The notes under the pieces were generated by a model that was not told where the DNA came from, ran no database searches, and worked only from the letters and a program-made list of their open reading frames with translations. A program made the translations under genes and the position numbers. This document shows positions 6,197 to 11,321 of a stretch of DNA of 11,321 nucleotides, piece by piece; within the stretch, counting starts at the first letter, position 1; each line of letters opens with the position of its first letter. The DNA comes from an uncultured Bacilli bacterium (GTDB lineage Bacteria; Bacillota_I; Bacilli_A; RF39; UBA660): assembly GCA_934097255.1 (NCBI GenBank), contig CAKONT010000022.1, positions 1-11,321 of the forward strand, in the 5' to 3' direction.

Positions 6197-8352
6197 TGCA
6201 TAATCCTTTCTACATTACTAATATATGGTATCTTAGAAAAGTTTACAATACATTTTTCTAGTTCATCTAAGTCTTTTAAAAATAACACAACTGAATATAC
6301 TAAATTATCAGTTTTACTTAAAACGTTTATATTTTCGACATTGACACCGATATTTGATGCGACTTGAATTATATCAACTAATAAATTATTTTTAGTATTA
6401 CTGTAAATTATTAATTCAGAGTAATATTTATTAGTTGTATTTTTATTCCATTTAGCACTAATTATACGATCATCTTCATGATTTATATTTTGACAGCTTA
6501 TGCGGTGAATACTTATACCATTTGTTTTGGTTATATAACCTACAATTTCATCTTTAGGGACAGGAAGACAACAAGATGCAATATGAGTTTTAATATTATC
6601 TTCTTCTCCTACTAAAATGTCATTATCACTTTCTTTATCTTTTTTAATTACTTTTTTCTTAACATCTTCTACTAATTCATCTTCTTCTTTTTCTGTATTT
6701 TGTTTTACAATTGTTTTAGCAGAATACTTGTTATTTCCAATATTAAGATATAAGTCTTCTAAATCTTTTAATTTATTTTCTTTTATGATTTTATCGATAT
6801 TATCTTGTTTCATAAAATCATTTATAGAAATTTTCTTGCGACGCAACTCTTTTTCTAATAATTCTTTTCCGGAAGCTATATAATCTTCTTTACTTGTTCT
6901 ATTAAAGAAATTTTTTATTTTTGATTTTGCTTGTGTTGTCTTAGCAATTGATATCCATTCAAAAGATGGACCTGAAGAATTATTATTTGTTATTATTTTT
7001 ACAATGTCATTATTTTTTAACTCATATGACAAAGGAACAATCGAATCGTTTACAATAGCACCGGTCATTTTATCTCCTACTTCTGAGTGAACTCTATAAG
7101 CAAAATCAATTGGAGTTGATCCTTTTGGCATTTCAATAACGTCTCCTTTTGGAGTAAATACGTAAATGTTATTGTTTAATACCTCATCTTTTAAACTATT
7201 TACAAAATCTTCGTTTGATAAATGTTCGTCTTTTAATTCTATAATTGATTTATAAAATTGTAATTTCTGTTCCGTAATATTTTGCATTTCAATCGCGGCA
7301 TTTTTTCCTTCTTTATAAGCCCAATGAGATGCAATACCATTTTCTGCTATTTCATCCATCGCATAAGTTCTAATTTGAATTTCAAATAAATTTCCTTCTA
7401 AGCCAAATACCGTTGTATGAAGTGTTTGATAAAGGTTTGTTTTTGGCATCGCAATATAATCTTTAAATCTTTTTGGAAGTGGTTTATATTTAGAGTGAAT
7501 AATTCCTAAAGCGGCGTAACACTCTTGCTCTTTATCAACAAGAATTCTTATTGCCAAAAGATCATATATTTCATTGAATGGTTTTCCTTTATCTAGTTTT
7601 TTATAAATACTATAAATACTTTTAGCACGGCCTTTTATTTCGTGTTTTATTTTGTTTTGTTTTAAAAGATTTGATACTTCCCTCATCATCATACTAACAT
7701 AATTTTCACGTTCAACCTTGGTATTATTTAGTTTTTCTACTATGTCAAAATATGCTTCTGGTTTTAAATATTTTAAAGATAAATCTTCAAGCTCACTTTT
7801 TATTTTGTGCATACCAAGCCTATGGGCAATAGGAGCAAGTATTTCAATTGTTTCTTTTGCTTTTCTTTTTTGACGATCTTTTGGAATCGCATATAACGTA
7901 CGCATATTATGTAATCTATCAGCTAATTTTATTATGATGACACGAACATCTTCACTCATTCCAACTATTATTTTTTTATAATATCCTGTTAAATATTCAT
8001 TTTCGGTAGACACATTTATATTATTTATTTTTGTAACACCATTTACTAAATTAGCAACCGTTTTACCAAATTCTTTTTCAATATCAGATAAAGTACAAGA
8101 TGTATCTTCGACAACATCGTGTAAAAGAGTTGCAACTATTGTTTCTTTATCTGCTTTAATTGTTGTTAAAATAAGTGCACAAGATAAAGGATGAATAATG
8201 TAATTTTCTCCTGTTCTTCTATATTGACCTCTATGCATTAAATATGCTAAATTATATGCTTTTTCTATTTCTTTTTTAGACTCTCCATCAAGATAAGATA
8301 AGCTATCAATTAATTCTTTATATAATTCTATTTCTTTTTTTTCTTTATCCAT
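6193..8352 (-). CDS. rel: Bifunctional (p)ppGpp synthetase/hydrolase Rel
   Basis: This enzyme of about 719 residues makes and degrades the stringent-response alarmone (p)ppGpp. In order: an HD hydrolase domain with H40, H54, the HD pair at 78-79, ED at 82-83 and the LADRLHNMRT helix; a synthetase domain with GRAKSIYSIYKK, YDLLAIRILV, KRFKDYIAMPK and the catalytic EIQIRT; a TGS domain beginning IYVFTPKGDVIEMP; a helical region; a conserved-cysteine segment (HIASCCLPVPKDEIVGYI); and a C-terminal ACT domain. The RFKD (RxKD) motif is the signature of bifunctional Rel rather than synthetase-only RelA, and both active sites look intact. An acid/lysine-rich linker precedes the cysteine segment. ATG 8352 has AAGGA with 8-base spacing; a TTG one codon earlier is less likely. 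The gene follows zip by 18 bases and overlaps dtd by four. Confidence 0.97.
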   Translation of the reverse strand: MDKEKKEIELYKELIDSLSYLDGESKKEIEKAYNLAYLMHRGQYRRTGENYIIHPLSCALILTTIKADKETIVATLLHDVVEDTSCTLSDIEKEFGKTVANLVNGVTKINNINVSTENEYLTGYYKKIIVGMSEDVRVIIIKLADRLHNMRTLYAIPKDRQKRKAKETIEILAPIAHRLGMHKIKSELEDLSLKYLKPEAYFDIVEKLNNTKVERENYVSMMMREVSNLLKQNKIKHEIKGRAKSIYSIYKKLDKGKPFNEIYDLLAIRILVDKEQECYAALGIIHSKYKPLPKRFKDYIAMPKTNLYQTLHTTVFGLEGNLFEIQIRTYAMDEIAENGIASHWAYKEGKNAAIEMQNITEQKLQFYKSIIELKDEHLSNEDFVNSLKDEVLNNNIYVFTPKGDVIEMPKGSTPIDFAYRVHSEVGDKMTGAIVNDSIVPLSYELKNNDIVKIITNNNSSGPSFEWISIAKTTQAKSKIKNFFNRTSKEDYIASGKELLEKELRRKKISINDFMKQDNIDKIIKENKLKDLEDLYLNIGNNKYSAKTIVKQNTEKEEDELVEDVKKKVIKKDKESDNDILVGEEDNIKTHIASCCLPVPKDEIVGYITKTNGISIHRISCQNINHEDDRIISAKWNKNTTNKYYSELIIYSNTKNNLLVDIIQVASNIGVNVENINVLSKTDNLVYSVVLFLKDLDELEKCIVNFSKIPYISNVERIMQ

Positions 8353-8370
8353 CAAAACTTTCCTTCCCTC

Positions 8371-9141
8371 TTATAATAATTGTGATATTAAAAAAGCAAC
8401 CAAACCAATAAACATACCAATAAAACTATATTTTTTTTCTTTCATATTAATTATTTCAACTAATAATTCCATGAAAACAATATATAAAATCATTCCAATT
8501 GTAAAACTGATTAAACACCCTAAAACAAAATTTGAAATATGAATGTTTAAAAGATATATTGTAAGTCCCCCGATAAATGACGATAAAATAAGTAAAATTA
8601 ATATTCCATACTTTTTTATATTAGATTTATCACTTTTAGAAAAAGAAGACATAATACCTATTCCTAAAAATAAGTTATGTAAGAAAATACTTACTCCCAT
8701 TATAATTCCAGCTTTTATAGACGTTAAAGTAATACTATACAAAGCCATTCCTTCAATAAAATTATGAAGTAAAAGTGATAATGAAGTAATAAAACCTATA
8801 TGAAATAAATGATTATTATGTTCATAAGTTTCATTACTTTTAGAAGTCTTATCATTAATTTCATGATGTGGAACTAATTTATCTAAGATAATAAATATAA
8901 CAAATCCTAAAATAATAAAAAGACTCATAAGTAAATAGTTATATTTAGAAAAAGAAAATAACTCTACTGCTTCTTTAAATAAATCAAAGATAAGCATACC
9001 AATCATTACAGTAAAAGAAATACCAATCGATACTTTATTTAAAATATCTTTTCTTTTCGAAAAACTTAAAGTAATTTTTCCTAAAAGAAAAGATAAACCA
9101 ACAATAAACGTTATTAAAAGTCCTATAACATTACAATTCAT
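8371..9141 (-). CDS. ZIP-family divalent metal transporter
   Basis: This 256-residue inner-membrane protein has about eight transmembrane segments and the ZIP layout: three helices, a cytosolic loop rich in histidine (residues 92-114, with HHE, EHNNHLFH), then the metal-site helices. TM4 carries the conserved HNFIEG (126-131). The equivalent TM5 motif, normally HNIPEG or HEIPEG, reads HNLFLG (155-160), so the metal-coordinating glutamate is replaced by leucine. TM6 has MELLVEI (224-230), keeping the conserved glutamate. It probably imports zinc, iron or manganese, but the altered site makes selectivity uncertain. The ATG is preceded by GAGGTG at good spacing. It has its own promoter (9170-9198) with a palindrome in the spacer, and it heads the rel transcription unit, ending 18 bases before rel. 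Confidence 0.9.
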   Translation of the reverse strand: MNCNVIGLLITFIVGLSFLLGKITLSFSKRKDILNKVSIGISFTVMIGMLIFDLFKEAVELFSFSKYNYLLMSLFIILGFVIFIILDKLVPHHEINDKTSKSNETYEHNNHLFHIGFITSLSLLLHNFIEGMALYSITLTSIKAGIIMGVSIFLHNLFLGIGIMSSFSKSDKSNIKKYGILILLILSSFIGGLTIYLLNIHISNFVLGCLISFTIGMILYIVFMELLVEIINMKEKKYSFIGMFIGLVAFLISQLL

Positions 9142-9169
9142 AAAAACACCTCTTTTTAAGTTTTTTATA

Positions 9170-9198
9170 AGTATACATCAAAATTTTAATTTTGTACA
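9170..9198 (-). promoter_or_regulatory. Sigma-A-type promoter for zip and the rel unit
   Basis: On the minus strand TGTACA (9198-9193; 4 of 6 to TTGACA) and TATACT (9175-9170; 5 of 6 to TATAAT) are separated by exactly 17 bases. It lies in the 68-base gap between tex and zip. Transcription would start near 9163, leaving a leader of about 20 bases with a GAGGTG ribosome-binding site. Because the genes downstream are tightly packed, it may also drive rel, dtd and the genes beyond. Confidence 0.6.
9179..9194. promoter_or_regulatory. 16-base palindrome in the zip promoter spacer, candidate operator
   Basis: CAAAATTTTAATTTTG is a perfect inverted repeat of two 7-base arms around a 2-base centre. 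It fills the space between the -35 and -10 elements and touches the -35. A symmetric site in that position upstream of a metal transporter is a plausible repressor operator (for example for a metal-sensing repressor), but it matches no consensus I can name and AT-rich DNA gives such palindromes by chance. Confidence 0.35.
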
Positions 9199-9209
9199 CT
9201 AATATATTC

Positions 9210-11321
9210 TTATTTAAAAAGACTAAGAGAAACTTTTTCTTTCTCTTTAAATATTTCTTTTACATAAACATCTATAATATCTCCAACATTTAAAACATCA
9301 GATGGATGTTTTATATAGTCTTTACTAATTTGTGATATATGAACAAGACCATCATTATGTAATCCTATATCAACAAATACTCCAAAATCAACTACATTTC
9401 TTACAACACCTTGTAATTTCATACCAACTTTTAAATCATTTATTTCTAAAATATTATCTTTTAAAATTGGTTTTTCTATATCATTTCGTGGATCAAACAT
9501 GGGATTTTTTAGCGATTTTATAATATCCAGTAAAGTATATTCATCAATATCTAAAACTTTTTTTAATTTAGCAATATCTATATTATCTAATTTTTTTATT
9601 ATACTTTCTTTACCTATTTCACTTGTATTAGCATTAATTATTTCTAATAACTTATAAGTTTTCTCGTAACTTTCAGGATGAATATTAGTTTTATCAAGAG
9701 GATTTATTCCGTCAGTTATTCTTAAAAAACCGATTGCTTGCTCGTATACTTTATCTTGCAATCCTTCAAGGTTTTTTATTTCCATGCGACTTTTAAATTT
9801 CTCTTTATTTCTTCTTGTAATAAGACTTTTGATACTTTTTTTTGTTAAACCTGATACATAAGACAATATAGAACTAGATGCTGTATTTATATTAACACCT
9901 ATACTATTTACAATTTTTTCGATTGAAAACTTTAATGACTCATCTAATTGTTTTTTAGAAACATCATGTTGATATAATCCAACCCCTATTCCTTTTGGAT
10001 CTATTTTTACAAGTTCAGATAATGGGTCTTGTATTCTTCTACCAATTGATATAGCACTTCTTTCACAAACATCAAGATCGGGAAATTCTTCTATTGCAAT
10101 ATTTGATGCGGAATAAATCGATGCTCCAGCTTCACTTACAATACTGTATTTACAAGGGTGAGACGCTTCTTTTATAAACGATGCAATAAACTTTTCACTT
10201 TCTCTTGATGCTGTACCATTTCCTATTGCAATTATATCGATTTTATATTCATCAATTAATTCTAATACTTTCTTTTTACTATTTTCGTAATCATTAACAG
10301 GTTCGTGAGGATATATTTTATCAATTTTTAAAACATTACCTAATTTATCTAAAACAGCAAGTTTACAACCAGTTCTAAAAGCAGGATCAAATCCTAAAAC
10401 AACAGCATTAGAAATAGGAGGAGTCATAAGAAGCTTTGAAACATTTAAAGAAAAATTAGAAATAGCGCACTCTTCTCCATTTTCAGTTAAAATATTTCGT
10501 ATTTCTCTTACAATAGATGGATATATTAATCTTTTATAACTATCTAAAATAGCATCTTTTATAAAATCTTTAACTAACAAAGTTTGATTTTTTATTACTT
10601 TACTTTCTAAAAATTCCAATATTTTATTTTTATCAACATTTATATAAACTTGTAAAACTTTTTCTTTTTCTCCTCTATTAATAGCTAAAATACGATGAGG
10701 CTTTAAATTTTTTATTCTTTCTTCATAATCATAATACATCTCATACGTTTTAGATGAATCGTTAGCATCTTTTTTTATCTTAGAGGATATCGTACCATTA
10801 TTTAATATATAATTTCTAATCCATTTTCGATAATAAGAATTAAGAGATATATATTCAGAAATAATATATGAAGCACCGGTAAGCTTTTCTTCATCACTTA
10901 GTTTTTGATTTGTTTTATATGATCTTGCAATCTCTTCTGGGGACTTTTTGTTAGAAGTTGATAAAATTATTTTAGCAAGACCTTCTAATCCTAAAGAAAT
11001 TGCCTCAGTTGCTTTAGTTTTTTTCCTTTCTTGATATGGACGATATATGTCATCTATATCTATTAATTTAGTACAATTCATAATATTTTGTTTTATTTCT
11101 TCTTTTAATAACCCTCTTTCATCAATTAATCTTATAACTTCTTCTTTTCTTTTTAAAAGATTTGTTTGATACGTATATATATCAAATATTTTCTTTATTT
11201 TAACTTCATCTAAAGAACCTGTTACTTCTTTTCGATATCGAGCAATAAAGGGAATAGTATTTCCTTCACTTAATAATTTTAAAGTGTTCTCTACTTGACT
11301 TACTTTTATATTTAATTCATT
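9210..11321 (-). CDS. tex: Tex-like S1 RNA-binding transcription accessory protein (5' end cut by window edge)
   Basis: 703 residues are visible, and the family is about 715-780 long, so only a few N-terminal residues lie beyond the right edge. The first visible segment (NELNIKVSQVENTLKLLSEG, then NTIPFIARYRKEVTGSLDE) is the conserved Tex N-terminus, showing that the ATG at 11081 is internal and not the start. Next come the DIYRPYQERKKTKA motif, a YqgF/RNase H-like domain with VVLGFDPAFRTG (near 309-318), helix-hairpin-helix segments (ILSYVSGLTKKSIKSLITRR), and a C-terminal S1 domain over the last ~72 residues (GVVRNVVDFGVFVDIG, GLVHISQIS). Tex binds nucleic acid and acts on transcription and RNA; its exact cellular job varies between species. 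It ends 68 bases before zip with no convincing terminator, so read-through into zip is possible. Confidence 0.96.
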   Translation of the reverse strand, partial: NELNIKVSQVENTLKLLSEGNTIPFIARYRKEVTGSLDEVKIKKIFDIYTYQTNLLKRKEEVIRLIDERGLLKEEIKQNIMNCTKLIDIDDIYRPYQERKKTKATEAISLGLEGLAKIILSTSNKKSPEEIARSYKTNQKLSDEEKLTGASYIISEYISLNSYYRKWIRNYILNNGTISSKIKKDANDSSKTYEMYYDYEERIKNLKPHRILAINRGEKEKVLQVYINVDKNKILEFLESKVIKNQTLLVKDFIKDAILDSYKRLIYPSIVREIRNILTENGEECAISNFSLNVSKLLMTPPISNAVVLGFDPAFRTGCKLAVLDKLGNVLKIDKIYPHEPVNDYENSKKKVLELIDEYKIDIIAIGNGTASRESEKFIASFIKEASHPCKYSIVSEAGASIYSASNIAIEEFPDLDVCERSAISIGRRIQDPLSELVKIDPKGIGVGLYQHDVSKKQLDESLKFSIEKIVNSIGVNINTASSSILSYVSGLTKKSIKSLITRRNKEKFKSRMEIKNLEGLQDKVYEQAIGFLRITDGINPLDKTNIHPESYEKTYKLLEIINANTSEIGKESIIKKLDNIDIAKLKKVLDIDEYTLLDIIKSLKNPMFDPRNDIEKPILKDNILEINDLKVGMKLQGVVRNVVDFGVFVDIGLHNDGLVHISQISKDYIKHPSDVLNVGDIIDVYVKEIFKEKEKVSLSLFK

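Noticed and set aside
6179..6883. Plus-strand open frames at 6179-6367 and 6617-6883
   Set aside because: They lie antisense within rel and the start of dtd, are low-complexity (Ser/Phe/Leu-rich complements of Lys/Glu codons) and lack ribosome-binding sites and family motifs.
8543..9523. Plus-strand open frames at 8543-8767 and 9332-9523
   Set aside because: They are antisense to the ZIP gene and to the S1 end of tex, with no recognisable domain or start signal.
11079..11081. ATG as the start of tex
   Set aside because: The same frame continues upstream to the window edge and encodes the conserved Tex N-terminus (IPFIARYRKEVTGSLDE), so this methionine is internal.
1..11321. Defence system, prophage, insertion sequence or CRISPR array
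   Set aside because: No nuclease, integrase, transposase or phage-like protein, no terminal inverted repeats and no spaced direct repeats were seen; the gene content is largely core.

Overview
The window is an AT-rich stretch (roughly a quarter G+C by eye) packed with genes, and every supported gene lies on the minus strand. A PolC-type replicative polymerase, a bifunctional Rel enzyme next to dtd, Shine-Dalgarno sites of the AAAGGAGG type and short intergenic gaps all point to a low-GC Bacillota/Mycoplasmatota relative (an uncultivated Bacilli-like or Acholeplasma-like lineage is a reasonable guess). TGA is used as a stop (rel, dtd and the AI-2E family gene end in TGA) and conserved tryptophans are TGG, so this is not the Mycoplasma/Spiroplasma genetic code. 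No mobile element, CRISPR array, tRNA or rRNA was seen.

Reading in the direction of transcription (right to left), the order is: tex (5' end beyond the right edge); a ZIP-family metal transporter with its own promoter and a palindrome inside that promoter; rel (ppGpp synthetase/hydrolase); dtd (D-aminoacyl-tRNA deacylase); an AI-2E/PerM family membrane protein; a MutT-like Nudix hydrolase; a small collagen-like protein; a CYTH-pyrophosphatase fusion; a second Nudix hydrolase. An AT-rich hairpin and a good new promoter then separate this run from a hypothetical gene followed by polC, which runs off the left edge just as its exonuclease domain begins.

The genes between zip and the second Nudix gene are close together or overlapping (ATGA overlaps at 6193-6196 and 4744-4747, a TAATG overlap at 2690-2694, and a stop/start overlap at 5762-5772), so they probably form one long transcription unit. 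rel-dtd is a classic Bacillota pair. What follows it is less standard: three proteins with phosphate-hydrolase signatures (two Nudix, one CYTH-PPase) and a cytoplasmic-looking collagen-repeat protein. The most interesting items are the CYTH-PPase fusion with an altered CYTH signature, the collagen-like gene in this setting, the unknown protein ahead of polC that resembles a metallopeptidase without its histidines, the ZIP transporter lacking the TM5 glutamate, and the missing canonical start codon of the AI-2E family gene. None of these alone proves a new system; the cluster as a whole is an unusual but mostly housekeeping locus.
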